Source: a virus. From it: a stretch of 36,809 nt of DNA. Every line of letters starts with the position of its first letter. Positions within the stretch are counted from its first letter, which is position 1. The position numbers were made by a program, and so were the translations under genes. Shown here piece after piece: positions 1 to 9,381 of the stretch. The notes below the pieces were generated by a model that saw only the letters and a list, made by a program, of their open reading frames with translations, had not been told where the DNA came from and did no database searches. The stretch spans positions 1 to 36,809 of IMG/VR virus record IMGVR_UViG_3300025286_000054; one strand, written 5' to 3'.

Positions 1-1
1 C

Positions 2-163
2 CCTCCTACCCCGGGAACTCCCCCAGCGGGGGGGCCGCCGACCATGAACCCAGCAGTGATGCCGCCGGCTATGCAGGGCGTCCCGCCGCCGCCTCCCACT
101 CCACAAGCTGGGCCACTCGTGCCGCCAGGCACACCGAGGCCAGGCGCTAGAGGAGGGGAATAA
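2..163 (+). CDS. Portal protein, C-terminal end (continues from the right edge)
   Basis: This is an open frame without its own start that ends at TAA 161-163. It encodes a proline/glycine/methionine-rich tail with short runs such as PPPPPTP. The frame at the right edge (portal gene starting at 35152) stops after two bases of a codon. Base 1 supplies the third base and the frame then continues here, with the same Pro/Gly composition on both sides of the join. The joined protein would be 606 residues. The tail is probably disordered; its role is unknown. The next gene starts directly after the stop codon, and its Shine-Dalgarno (GAGGAGGGG) lies inside this tail, so translation of the two is probably coupled. 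Confidence 0.8.
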   Translation, partial: PPTPGTPPAGGPPTMNPAVMPPAMQGVPPPPPTPQAGPLVPPGTPRPGARGGE

Positions 164-2374
164 ATGGCACACACTCCTAGTGCCTTTGAGAAGGAAGAGT
201 TTCGGGGGCGTGAGGACACGCTCCATCCCGGTCTCTATGGCGACCATGAAATTCTTACCATTATGGCAAAAAAAGCTCCTTTCGGCCCCCCCAAAGAGGT
301 CTTCTGGACGATGCAAGGGGAGAACGCACGCTTTCGCCATGCGATGGATGAATACGCCGAAATGCTTGGCGGCGATGACCCCCTTGCTGATTATGACTAT
401 GAGGAGTATGGCGGGGAAGGTGGAGAAGATTGGGTATTCGATGAGGACTTCTTCACCCCGGAAGAGGGCGCAGCGTTGGAGAAGAGCTTTGACGCTATGG
501 AAGATGGCGACATGGGGCAGGGACTCAACGACATAGGGGATATAGTCAGTTCCGCTTGGGACTGGGCTAGTGATCTCGGCAGCAGCCTTTGGGGCTTAGG
601 CGGCGATATCGTTGAGGGGGTTGGTGGTTTAGCGGAGGGCATATTCAGGGATATCGGGGAAGCAGAGGCAGCTAAGTTGGCGGCTTGGGAGGAAATCGGT
701 GAGGGGGTTGGTGATATCGGTAGTACCCTTTTGGATTTTTTTACTCAAGAGGCACCCCTGCCAACCTATTCTATGGACGAGTCCTTTTACGACCCGGATT
801 ATTTTGACCCGGACTGGGAAGAATACGACCCGGTTCCTGGGTTAGTACCCACATATCCCACTATGTCTGAAGGCAACTTCGACATGCTGGGCAGACGTAT
901 TGGAGAACCACCCTATCTTGCCGATCAGAGAGAACTATTCATAGAGCTAGATAAAGCATATGCCTCAAGCAATCCTATGAGCATGATTCGGGATCTGATG
1001 GATGCTGGGATTACGGATAGTGATATTCAGGCTTGGATGGATACGCCCAACTGGATAGGAATAGGAGATTATAATTTTCAAGTTGGGTTAGCACGGGAGT
1101 TTGGGATACCACCCGCTGATGGGATACAACCCTCACCTCTCGTAGCAAGACCAAGGCCTACAGATGAACCGCTTCCGTCTGGGAAACCAGGAAAGCCTAC
1201 CAGAGAGGACTTCCCCCCAGGTGTGGCTGGTGACGTACTCTTCGATTTGGAAGGGGCTAAGGAACCATCCGCTGATGGGATACCACCCCCGGTAACAACC
1301 ACTGATCTGGTAACAGGGGTACCAACCACTGATGGGGTACCAACCACTGATGGGACAAAACCCACTGCTTTAGGGGCGGGCATAGCAGAAGGGGCGGCCG
1401 TAACCCCGGGAGATTATGATATCGCAACGGAGAATCTCAGGGCAAGGTTCTTCGCTACGATGTATAAACAGCCAGGGGTGGGACAAGCAAGCCGGTCTGA
1501 ACTTAATAATTTGCTTGAGCAAACCCGGCTTCTCTTCTTCCTGGAACAGGGGGAAACAGCTTGGCAGAACGTTAAGAAAGTGGATGCCCCGGCTATGGAA
1601 GGACATTACGAGACGTATCTTAATGAATATCTTGCACGGCCATTTGCACAACGGCTCAACCCAACAAAAGGGGACAAGGACTTCTATGCCCTTCTCAGGG
1701 ACGTGAGTGAGATATATACGAAGTCTAAAGTGAGCCCAGACTTTGAAGATAAAGATGCAGCAGACTGGACCGAAGAAGAGAAAACTAAGAAGCTATGGGT
1801 GGAGGGCTTGTTTGGGGATGGATATGAGACAGAGCGTGATACGCTAGTTAAGCTGGGCCTCACTCGCGGGGGTATGGGGCGCTTTTCCCGACAGATCCAT
1901 AAGGCTGCCCAGAATCAAATGAACTATTTTCGGGATATCGGGTGGACGGAAGAAAAGATCTTTGACTACATGACGGAGGGGATGAAGAAGTCACAGGAAC
2001 CACCTCCTCAAATAGACCCGGGTTGGTCGGGTGATGAGGAATGGGATGGTACCCTAGGATTTGAGGGCATGCCGAAAGATGTAGCAACTAATGTTCAAAC
2101 ATATGCCGGGGCCCTGTCGCGGCCCTCAGGTGTGCCTAAGAAGTCCATGTTGGGCAACATGGTTCCTATGAAGCTATTGGATCTCCCAGAAGCCCCGCCT
2201 GTAGCTGTACAACTACGGCTTAATGATATAGCTAAAAAACTAGACCCCCAGCATCAGCCTCAATGGTATCAACTCGGGGCACATCGGGGCAAAATGAGTA
2301 AATGGGACTGGGAGAGGGGTGGGTATAAAGAGGGCGGATGGACACTATCGCCTAATCAGGGCTCTTTGGCCTAG
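164..2374 (+). CDS. Large structural protein of unknown function, 736 aa, between portal and ejection-protein genes
   Basis: ATG lies immediately after the portal stop, with GAGGAGGGG 5-13 bases upstream. I do not recognise the family. The first ~110 residues are very acidic. Residues ~130-165 are glycine-rich with alternating hydrophobics (WDWASDLGSSLWGLGG) and could form an amphipathic, membrane-interacting helix. Residues ~325-420 are a low-complexity Pro/Thr/Asp linker containing a six-residue tandem repeat (GVPTTD). The C-terminal ~300 residues look globular and helical. Its place between portal and the giant 1714-aa gene suggests a virion component, perhaps an internal or ejection protein. 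A weak resemblance of the segment around RFSRQIHKAAQNQMNYF to part of the 111-aa product at 3052 hints at shared ancestry but is not secure. Confidence 0.75.
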   Translation: MAHTPSAFEKEEFRGREDTLHPGLYGDHEILTIMAKKAPFGPPKEVFWTMQGENARFRHAMDEYAEMLGGDDPLADYDYEEYGGEGGEDWVFDEDFFTPEEGAALEKSFDAMEDGDMGQGLNDIGDIVSSAWDWASDLGSSLWGLGGDIVEGVGGLAEGIFRDIGEAEAAKLAAWEEIGEGVGDIGSTLLDFFTQEAPLPTYSMDESFYDPDYFDPDWEEYDPVPGLVPTYPTMSEGNFDMLGRRIGEPPYLADQRELFIELDKAYASSNPMSMIRDLMDAGITDSDIQAWMDTPNWIGIGDYNFQVGLAREFGIPPADGIQPSPLVARPRPTDEPLPSGKPGKPTREDFPPGVAGDVLFDLEGAKEPSADGIPPPVTTTDLVTGVPTTDGVPTTDGTKPTALGAGIAEGAAVTPGDYDIATENLRARFFATMYKQPGVGQASRSELNNLLEQTRLLFFLEQGETAWQNVKKVDAPAMEGHYETYLNEYLARPFAQRLNPTKGDKDFYALLRDVSEIYTKSKVSPDFEDKDAADWTEEEKTKKLWVEGLFGDGYETERDTLVKLGLTRGGMGRFSRQIHKAAQNQMNYFRDIGWTEEKIFDYMTEGMKKSQEPPPQIDPGWSGDEEWDGTLGFEGMPKDVATNVQTYAGALSRPSGVPKKSMLGNMVPMKLLDLPEAPPVAVQLRLNDIAKKLDPQHQPQWYQLGAHRGKMSKWDWERGGYKEGGWTLSPNQGSLA
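1316..1351 (+). repeat. Tandem 18-bp repeat, two exact copies
   Basis: GGGGTACCAACCACTGAT occurs at 1316-1333 and again at 1334-1351, encoding GVPTTD twice inside the Pro/Thr linker of the 736-aa protein. A related CGCTGATGGGATA is present at about 1110 and 1269. The pattern suggests linker growth by slippage. Confidence 0.85.
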
Positions 2375-2402
2375 CCTGGAAAGTTAAAAAGGAGATATAG
2401 AC

Positions 2403-3041
2403 ATGGTAACTGGTTTTACTGAGTGGGAACGTCCATCGTGGTTGCCAGCGCGGGAGTGGACTCCAGCGCAGGAGTGGGGTCGAATCACAGGTCGTCAGGA
2501 CCCATATTGGGAGGCCCGTGCGCCTATGGAACAACTAGGCCAACGGCTCCAGGCAAGATATCTGCTCGGAGCACCCGGGATGATAAGCGGCGACTGGTCT
2601 GTTGAGCCGACCTTTGAAGATTATATCGGTAGCTTCATTGGTGGTCTTGGGGCAGGACAGTCTGGTGGCATGCCTTGGAGAGCAAACACCTATGAGGCTT
2701 TGTTAGGACGTGCGCAGCAGGCGGCAGCGGCTACCAGGCGACCTGTAGGGGAATATATGACTGGGTTTGGAGATCCAGAGAGTGATCCTTACAGAGAAGC
2801 AGCATGGTATGCGGGTATGTTTAATCCGACACAAACTCAGTCTGCGGCGGAGAATCAACTGGCCGCAGCGACTCTTCTCGCACAGCAAAGGCAAGGCGCT
2901 GGGACTCCATACACAGGGGCAATGGGTAGGGCCATAGCAAACGCCTTGGCGGAGCAGCAGCGATACCGACAAGATATAGGCCGGCCGGAAGGCACTTTTC
3001 TGGATTGGTATCTTAGTCAACGCAACGGAGCTGCAGCATGA
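2403..3041 (+). CDS. Hypothetical structural protein, 212 aa
   Basis: The start is well marked: AAGGAGATATAGAC precedes ATG. No family is recognised. The N-terminus is rich in Trp and Pro (WERPSWLPAREW). The middle is Ala/Gln-rich and probably helical (residues ~95-190, with AAENQLAAATLLAQQ). There is no signal peptide and no obvious catalytic motif. It lies in the rightward late block with short gaps on both sides, among portal, ejection and capsid genes, so a head or ejection role is the likeliest inference. Confidence 0.7.
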   Translation: MVTGFTEWERPSWLPAREWTPAQEWGRITGRQDPYWEARAPMEQLGQRLQARYLLGAPGMISGDWSVEPTFEDYIGSFIGGLGAGQSGGMPWRANTYEALLGRAQQAAAATRRPVGEYMTGFGDPESDPYREAAWYAGMFNPTQTQSAAENQLAAATLLAQQRQGAGTPYTGAMGRAIANALAEQQRYRQDIGRPEGTFLDWYLSQRNGAAA

Positions 3042-3051
3042 GGTATAGCTA

Positions 3052-3387
3052 ATGGCAACTACATTTCAGAGTTTCAGTCCTGATTGGTGGAGTCAGGTTC
3101 TTCAGGAGTTTGAGCCTGCCCAGTACTACAGCTCTCCTGCGGGGCTGGGCTTTGCCGGTAGGAGCCCTCGGAGACGGAGATTCTTTGAGGATGCCTATCA
3201 GGGCACCATGCAAGACTATTACCAAGCAGCAGGCACCGCTATGCGGCAAGGACTAGAGCCAACGACATTCATGGAGTTCCTTGAAACGAACCCGTGGACT
3301 GCACGGTACGGGCGCTTGCCTCAAACTACACGGGGAATGACCGGGGTGATGGCTAGTCCGAGGACAAGGTTCCTGTATAACTTCTAA
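3052..3387 (+). CDS. Hypothetical small structural protein, 111 aa
   Basis: ATG is 10 bases after the previous stop, and TGAGGT just upstream serves as the ribosome binding site. The product is aromatic-rich, with a basic patch (RSPRRRRFF) near residue 45 followed by an alternating Tyr/Gln helix. The stop codon TAA overlaps the ATG of the giant downstream gene by one base (TAATG), so the two are probably translationally coupled. Function is unknown; context suggests a virion or assembly protein acting with the 1714-aa product. Confidence 0.65.
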   Translation: MATTFQSFSPDWWSQVLQEFEPAQYYSSPAGLGFAGRSPRRRRFFEDAYQGTMQDYYQAAGTAMRQGLEPTTFMEFLETNPWTARYGRLPQTTRGMTGVMASPRTRFLYNF

Positions 3388-6300
3388 TGGGCGACTTAAG
3401 TCAAGAAACGATTGATAGGATACGGCGTATCAAGGAGCGGCAAGCCGCCCGAGAGCGCGGGTCACAAGTTGTAGCGCCTGAGCCCATGCCTATGCCTGGG
3501 AGCACGGGACCAAAGGCCCCTGAATGGTGGGAGCGTCATGTGACTCCTTGGGCTGAAGAGACTCTGGCTCCTTGGGCTGAAGAGAAACTAGGGACTATTG
3601 CCCCTCTAATTGCTAGTCGATGGCAGGGGCTGGAAGAAGCCGCCCCATTTATGGGACCACCTGGGGCTCTTATTGAGTACGGCCCAGAGATATTACGTGG
3701 ATTGGATATAGGGTGGAGATTGCTTGGCTTAGGTGTTACGGGTGCGCCAGAAGCTATACCTGTTGCTGGGCCGGCTATGGCCCTGGGCCGTAGAGTCCTA
3801 GATGCCAGAGACCCCGGTAGAGAGCCTCTTCCATTTGAGCTACCGAGATCAGAGAAGATCCCTGGTGCAGCCAAGGCTTTCTGGGGAGGGCTTGCCGAAG
3901 AAGGCGATATAGGGACTCGACTGGAAAGAGCCCTTGAGGCTGCCCAAGATGAATTGGAGGCAGGGTGGGGTTATTGGCTTGCCTCAGAGGCTATTACGGG
4001 TGCGGTAGCTCCGTTTGGTTTAGCTAGAGGCGGGGCAGTGTTGGGGAGGGCTGCGACACCACTGGCGCAAACATTGACTCGCCCTGTTGCCAGAGTAGCC
4101 CCTCGTGCTGCGCCATCTATAGCGCGTGGCATTGAGGCAGCTGCGCGTGGCTTAGGAAGGGGGGCTCAGGTCCCGTGGCAGGCAGAAGAGGCGGTCGGAC
4201 GAGTAATAGCTGCACCATTTAGGGGCGCAGTGAGACGGTTCCGAGGCAGAGGGCCAGGAGGAGTGGTAGAAGAAGCCCTTGAGGAAGTCCCAGGCGGCGC
4301 AATAACTCCAGAAGACGTAGCTGTCACTGACGCAATCCTTGGGACACCCACCACCGCACGCCCTGGTGCGGCTGCTGTGAGGGATGTGGCTGAGGAAGCG
4401 CCTGGAATACCAGAGCGGTACACTAGGGAGTGGCGCTTTGGAGAACCCCCGGGTAGAGGTCTAGCTATGGGGGTAACAGGAGTGCCTCTTAGGGGAGCAA
4501 GGGAGCAAGCCGAATACCTACTTACTACGCGACAAGGATTGAAGGCAGCAATAAGTCAACGCAAGAAGATGATTATTGACGAAGGCAAAGCCAGGAGGCG
4601 GTCTGCTGGACTGGGCGCAAAACAAAAAAGATTGGCTGAGTATGGTAAGGCGATTGAGGTTCACAAGCAAGAGGTAAGACAGTTACAGGATAGGCTTGAT
4701 GCTATGCCAACACCACCGGTCGAGCCTGTTCTGCCTTCGCAGGCGTTGGTTCGTTTAGATCCAATAAAGCAAGCGCAGGTGGACCTAACTAAGAACATCA
4801 GAGCAGTGGAGCCAACAGTTATCGAGGAAGAATTCAGGAGAATTCTACCAGACGTGCTGGAGCAGACAAAAACAACGCCAGATGAGTATTGGGATTTGCG
4901 GAGAGCAAGCCCAGGGACTGATTATTTAGATGCCAACCGTCTGGCACGGGAGGCGGCTGATAGTAGGCTGGCGGATATGAGGCTGGCAGGTCAGAACGAG
5001 ATCAATGAGCGTGCATTCCGTCTATGGAAGGAAGGGAAGCTAGTAAGCCTAGAGGGTTGGGAGATGCCCAAGTTTGCTACTGTCCCTGACGAACAAGCGG
5101 GTCCTTTCATCGCAAAGGCTGGCGGTTCGCCACCGCCCCCACCACTGGACCCTCCTACGGCTGGGGGCATATCTCCTAAAGCAGATGATATATTTGCTGA
5201 AATAGATAGATTCGCAACTCCTGACGAGTTGAAAAAGATTGCCAAATCGCCAACTAAAAGAATTCTAACTGTCATGCGCCGTCATGAAGCAGGAATCACC
5301 GCTGATTTGTCAGAAGCATGGCTAAGGGTGAAAGAAGGAATTCCAGATTCAGTCACCGGCCAGAAGGGCTTGGGAGAGGATAGCCTTATTGACCTGGGGC
5401 TGGCGGTAAATATCGAGGGGCGTGCGGTTATCAAAAAGTCAGCTATCCCTGAGATAGATGCCCTGAACTTGGCTCTGCATGAGGGAGGCCCTGTGCCTCC
5501 GAGACTGCAAGGCCAGTATGACGAGCTAAAGCGTTTTACAAATTGGGAGGAAATGGACCGCCTGAACTTTGACCCAGATATGCCCGTCATAGATGAATAC
5601 TTCTATCGGGGATGGAAAATGTCTGAGGAGTTGACAGCGGCTGTTGCGCAGCGACCCAAGGGAGCCGTCGGCTGGCCGGCTAACTTTACCAAGCCTCGCA
5701 ACAAGGCTACCTATTCAGAGATGAGGGCAGCGGGATATGAACCACTGGTATGGAATCCGTATGAACAGTGGCGTATTTCAGTTCAGCAGGGAATACGCCA
5801 CCGCCAGCAAATGATGCTGGTAATGATATTGAAGCGAAGTAAATTGGCATTGCCTACTGTTGGTCGTGGTCAACGAGGGAAGGTAACGGTAATGCCTGAT
5901 GAGATAAAGGACTGGAGAACGCCTAAAATCGGCCCGGCGTTTGAGGGTAGGTCCTATGATCCGGGCGGAGGCATCATTGGGGATTTTAAGTCAGGTGCTT
6001 GGGTTACCCATAAAGATACGGCGAGGCGGTTGGAAGCCATGTATCCCGAACCGTTTGTATTGACGCAAACCGTTCTTGGCAAAGAGATAGACATTATCAA
6101 AGCTATTGATGCCGCTACGTTCATTCCGAAACGGGTGAAGCTGTTCATCTCTTTCTTCCAGCACATAGACTTCCTGCAAAGGAGTTTCCATGGTGCTTGG
6201 ATGGGAATGATAGATCAGATCGATGCTGGCTTCCGTGCGCCAGGCGCAGCGGGAAAAATCAAAGGGATTTTAGCCGCAGCACGGCCATTAGCGGTATGGC

Positions 6301-8531
6301 CCAAGAGTGCCTATAAACTGTTCAAGGCGGAGGTTTCTCCAGCTTACAGGCAGGCACTAAGGAAAGAGCTACTAAGTACAGAACCATTAGTACCTGGCCG
6401 CCCTGGCCTTCATAACAAGGCGATTATGGAGGCGGGCCTATCTACTGTTGACCCGACCATTGTCCCAGTAAACATGGCTGGCTTTGCGAGTGAGGCGGCT
6501 GAGGAGATCGGAATGTTGGGGGTACCGGCTGTCATCCGCCTCATAAAGCAGATAGAGAGTGCTACGCGCCGAGGGCTATTCGACGGGTGGTATCCATCAG
6601 CAATGTTAACAGACATTAAAAACAACTGGGCTCCTGCGGCAGCGCGGAAGTTCCCGGATCTGAATGACGAGCAATTAGCTGGCGTGATCGCAAAAGAGAT
6701 AAATAAAAAGTATTCCACCATACCTGTGAGCCAGAGTATATTCCAGGGTAGGTTTATGCGATTCTTCCTGCAAAGGGTATTCTTCTCCGTTGGGGAATCT
6801 GAAGGGCTGCTCCGCCAGGGCGCATCACTTATTACAGGGCCATACAAAGCTCTGTGGGCGAAACATTGGTTGGGTGCCTATATGTCGCTTATAGCACAAG
6901 CAAACATTATTCATTATCTTAGTACGCGGGGCACTGATGACAAAGCGTGGTGGGAAGGTGAGCACCTTCCACTAGATCGGTTTATGCCCCTATCCACGGA
7001 AAACTGGGGGCCTTTCCCATTTGGATACAGACGGGAGTTCGCTGCACCTACTATTCCGATTAAGGGGCGTAGCGGAACAGAAGTCATCTTAGATCTTGTC
7101 GGGCAGATGGATACGGTGTTTAGGGTTCTTGATCCAATAAGTTTCCTCTCATCCAGGGAGTCTGTCCCTGTGCGGGCGGCATGGAACCAAATTACCGGGA
7201 AAGACTTCTTTGGGGCTCCTATCACCAGAGTTGGCCCTACTGTGTTGGGCATTGAGGGCATCTACTCTCGGATAGCCTCTGCGCTTGTAGATATAGGTGC
7301 CCCTATTGGCGCAGGCCAGGCAGTAGTTGATATCGCTCGTGAACGCATACCTTTGGTGGGAGAACTGTTGCCGCCAGGGGAAGAACGCCTTGGATTCTGG
7401 CCGCAGTTACTCCAAGCGACTGGCATTGGTCTTAGGGCAGAAACTACGCCGGACTTGTTACGCCGCATGGCAAGAGAGAGTGGTGAGGTGGTGCAGCTAT
7501 CAACACATCCCAGGTTCGGCCAGCCTATTAGGGAATGGGATGAGATGACAAAGCCTCAACAGAGAAGTGCTATTGAGAAATTTGGCGACGTTGGTGAGGA
7601 TATGGAGGAAGAACTAGCTTGGAGAACAGAAACTGGAGCCTTAAGGGGTACGGAGGGAGCTGTACTCCGGCAGAAGCGCACTGAGTTAGAAGATGAGACG
7701 GCAGGCGTTATGGAGAAGGTTGCCGAGCAGTATCTAAGGATGCCGCGTGAAACAGGGGAATTTGTTGCGGAAGACGCTAGAAATGCAATTGGTAAGGCAC
7801 TTAGTAAGCATTATTTTGAGTTAGACGTCATATATGTGGATGTTGGTGAGGATGAGGAGCCGGAAGAAAACACGCTGCGTCACCATATGTGGCGATACCG
7901 CCAGATATTTGCGGAGTTCGGGGAAGACGGTCCAGGGACCGATGAAGAGTGGGAAGATTTCAATAAAGCAGTGGCGAAGTTCTGGCGTAACACACCCGAA
8001 GAGGACGTGGGCTTGGTATTGGGAGAAATGCGGCAACTGGAGTTGAAGTTCCCTGAAGAAATCCGAAGGGTGCTGGAGGCCAAACGCTACGCTAGTGCCT
8101 TTAAGATGGATATTAACGGAATACGCTACTCCTACTGGGACTTAGATACTCTCCCTGAAGTGGAGAAGGACATTCTCGATAAAAGCTGGACAAACCTGGG
8201 TTCATATGATGTGACAATTGCGGATGTACGCGACTATATCCAGAGATCTTCTGCCGCACGCAGCGCAGGGAAAATAAACCCTCGTAGTCAGGCCATTGAT
8301 AAGGCTTTCAGAGACTCCAATAGCGACGGCGGCGTGTTGTTTGAGATAAAGAAGGATTTTGAGAAACAGGCACCCGAGGAATGGCTGGGTGCGATGTTCG
8401 ATGCGGGCTATTATTTTAAGAGTAAGGGATGGCTCTGGAAGAATATAGGTAAGTATCTGCGAGAAGGCTACGAGTGGGGGCAATATCCCTATAAAGATCT
8501 CTATGAGGAAGCGTTGATTGCGAATAGATAA
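3387..8531 (+). CDS. Giant probable internal virion / DNA-ejection protein, 1714 aa
   Basis: This is by far the longest gene. The N-terminal ~300 residues alternate Ala/Gly-rich hydrophobic and basic helices and contain a short duplication (PWAEETLAPWAEE). Residues ~390-440 are a Lys/Arg/Gln coiled-coil-like segment, and ~576-593 is a proline-rich linker (GGSPPPPPLDPP). Residues ~920-1290 carry hydrophobic segments and phrases (HIDFLQRSFHGAW, FLQRVFFSVGE, GKDFFGAPI) that resemble large phage virion proteins sometimes labelled polyvalent proteins. The last ~300 residues are charged and helical. I see no catalytic motif. Size, amphipathic helices and position favour a protein injected with the DNA. 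That role is inferred; the coding call is firm. Confidence 0.7.
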   Translation: MGDLSQETIDRIRRIKERQAARERGSQVVAPEPMPMPGSTGPKAPEWWERHVTPWAEETLAPWAEEKLGTIAPLIASRWQGLEEAAPFMGPPGALIEYGPEILRGLDIGWRLLGLGVTGAPEAIPVAGPAMALGRRVLDARDPGREPLPFELPRSEKIPGAAKAFWGGLAEEGDIGTRLERALEAAQDELEAGWGYWLASEAITGAVAPFGLARGGAVLGRAATPLAQTLTRPVARVAPRAAPSIARGIEAAARGLGRGAQVPWQAEEAVGRVIAAPFRGAVRRFRGRGPGGVVEEALEEVPGGAITPEDVAVTDAILGTPTTARPGAAAVRDVAEEAPGIPERYTREWRFGEPPGRGLAMGVTGVPLRGAREQAEYLLTTRQGLKAAISQRKKMIIDEGKARRRSAGLGAKQKRLAEYGKAIEVHKQEVRQLQDRLDAMPTPPVEPVLPSQALVRLDPIKQAQVDLTKNIRAVEPTVIEEEFRRILPDVLEQTKTTPDEYWDLRRASPGTDYLDANRLAREAADSRLADMRLAGQNEINERAFRLWKEGKLVSLEGWEMPKFATVPDEQAGPFIAKAGGSPPPPPLDPPTAGGISPKADDIFAEIDRFATPDELKKIAKSPTKRILTVMRRHEAGITADLSEAWLRVKEGIPDSVTGQKGLGEDSLIDLGLAVNIEGRAVIKKSAIPEIDALNLALHEGGPVPPRLQGQYDELKRFTNWEEMDRLNFDPDMPVIDEYFYRGWKMSEELTAAVAQRPKGAVGWPANFTKPRNKATYSEMRAAGYEPLVWNPYEQWRISVQQGIRHRQQMMLVMILKRSKLALPTVGRGQRGKVTVMPDEIKDWRTPKIGPAFEGRSYDPGGGIIGDFKSGAWVTHKDTARRLEAMYPEPFVLTQTVLGKEIDIIKAIDAATFIPKRVKLFISFFQHIDFLQRSFHGAWMGMIDQIDAGFRAPGAAGKIKGILAAARPLAVWPKSAYKLFKAEVSPAYRQALRKELLSTEPLVPGRPGLHNKAIMEAGLSTVDPTIVPVNMAGFASEAAEEIGMLGVPAVIRLIKQIESATRRGLFDGWYPSAMLTDIKNNWAPAAARKFPDLNDEQLAGVIAKEINKKYSTIPVSQSIFQGRFMRFFLQRVFFSVGESEGLLRQGASLITGPYKALWAKHWLGAYMSLIAQANIIHYLSTRGTDDKAWWEGEHLPLDRFMPLSTENWGPFPFGYRREFAAPTIPIKGRSGTEVILDLVGQMDTVFRVLDPISFLSSRESVPVRAAWNQITGKDFFGAPITRVGPTVLGIEGIYSRIASALVDIGAPIGAGQAVVDIARERIPLVGELLPPGEERLGFWPQLLQATGIGLRAETTPDLLRRMARESGEVVQLSTHPRFGQPIREWDEMTKPQQRSAIEKFGDVGEDMEEELAWRTETGALRGTEGAVLRQKRTELEDETAGVMEKVAEQYLRMPRETGEFVAEDARNAIGKALSKHYFELDVIYVDVGEDEEPEENTLRHHMWRYRQIFAEFGEDGPGTDEEWEDFNKAVAKFWRNTPEEDVGLVLGEMRQLELKFPEEIRRVLEAKRYASAFKMDINGIRYSYWDLDTLPEVEKDILDKSWTNLGSYDVTIADVRDYIQRSSAARSAGKINPRSQAIDKAFRDSNSDGGVLFEIKKDFEKQAPEEWLGAMFDAGYYFKSKGWLWKNIGKYLREGYEWGQYPYKDLYEEALIANR

Positions 8532-8597
8532 TACCGCTATATGTTGTGGGCTTTACAGATTAGTGTAATATGTGTAGTGGAAAAGGAGTGATGTAAT

Positions 8598-9365
8598 ATG
8601 GTTATGTCAACGGAACCACAGGAATTGGACGAATCTGTAGGTATCATAGAACCCGCTGTCGCAGAGGAAGAGAGCCTGGTTGAAGAGCCAGAGGCTCCTA
8701 TTGAAGCTGCGCCTACTGAGGAAGCAACAGTTGCTCCTACTGAGGCTGCTCCTACTGAGGGTGCAGGCAGTTTCGCAGGGGTCGCAGCAACACCACCCCC
8801 GCTACCGGCTGCTCCGGAGGTTGACCAGAAGGCTATTCAGGAGTTACAGCAACGCCGAGTTGCGGAGCAGGAGCGTACATGGCGGGAACAGGTGGGGAAG
8901 CAGGCACGGACCTATGAGCAGCAGCTACAGGAATCCGGGTACATGCCTGAGCAGGCCCGTGACCAAGCCCGACGCTATGTGCAGCAGGAGCAGAAGTTTC
9001 GGAAGCAGGACGAAGAGGCCGCCAGTATGATTGGGTACATCCAGGGCCGCCAGACAGCGGCTATCCATTTCATGAAGAAGCATGGACTGGCGGATAAACA
9101 GATGCTTGATGACTTCGCGGCTCTTCAGCAGACGAACAACCCGACGGAGATGGAGAAAGAAGCCCAACGCATAAAAAATGACCGGGCTCTCAGGGCAGAG
9201 AATGCGCAACTAAAACAGGGTCGAGTAGCACCGCAGACTTTTGATAACAGTCAAGGTGCAGCGGAAGCGTCGTCGAGTGACAATCGTCTCCTAGATGCTT
9301 ACAATGCGGGAGACAGGTCTGAAGCGGCGGTCCGAGCGGCGAGAAGACTAGCATTAGGGTCATAA
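8598..9365 (+). CDS. Capsid scaffolding protein (probable), 255 aa
   Basis: ATG follows AAAAGGAGTGATGTAAT, a strong ribosome binding site at slightly long spacing. The first ~85 residues are Glu/Pro/Ala/Thr low complexity. Residues ~85-215 are strongly helical and rich in Gln, Glu, Arg and Lys (coiled-coil-like), and the C-terminus ends in a short basic helix (AAVRAARRLAL). Acidic disordered head, coiled-coil body, basic tail and a position 16 bases before the major capsid gene are the usual signature of phage scaffolds, whose basic C-terminal helix binds the capsid protein. The 66-base gap upstream contains no clear terminator; a weak TTGTGG-N16-TAATAT promoter-like pair is present. Confidence 0.82.
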   Translation: MVMSTEPQELDESVGIIEPAVAEEESLVEEPEAPIEAAPTEEATVAPTEAAPTEGAGSFAGVAATPPPLPAAPEVDQKAIQELQQRRVAEQERTWREQVGKQARTYEQQLQESGYMPEQARDQARRYVQQEQKFRKQDEEAASMIGYIQGRQTAAIHFMKKHGLADKQMLDDFAALQQTNNPTEMEKEAQRIKNDRALRAENAQLKQGRVAPQTFDNSQGAAEASSSDNRLLDAYNAGDRSEAAVRAARRLALGS

Positions 9366-9381
9366 CCGAAGGAGGTTAAGA

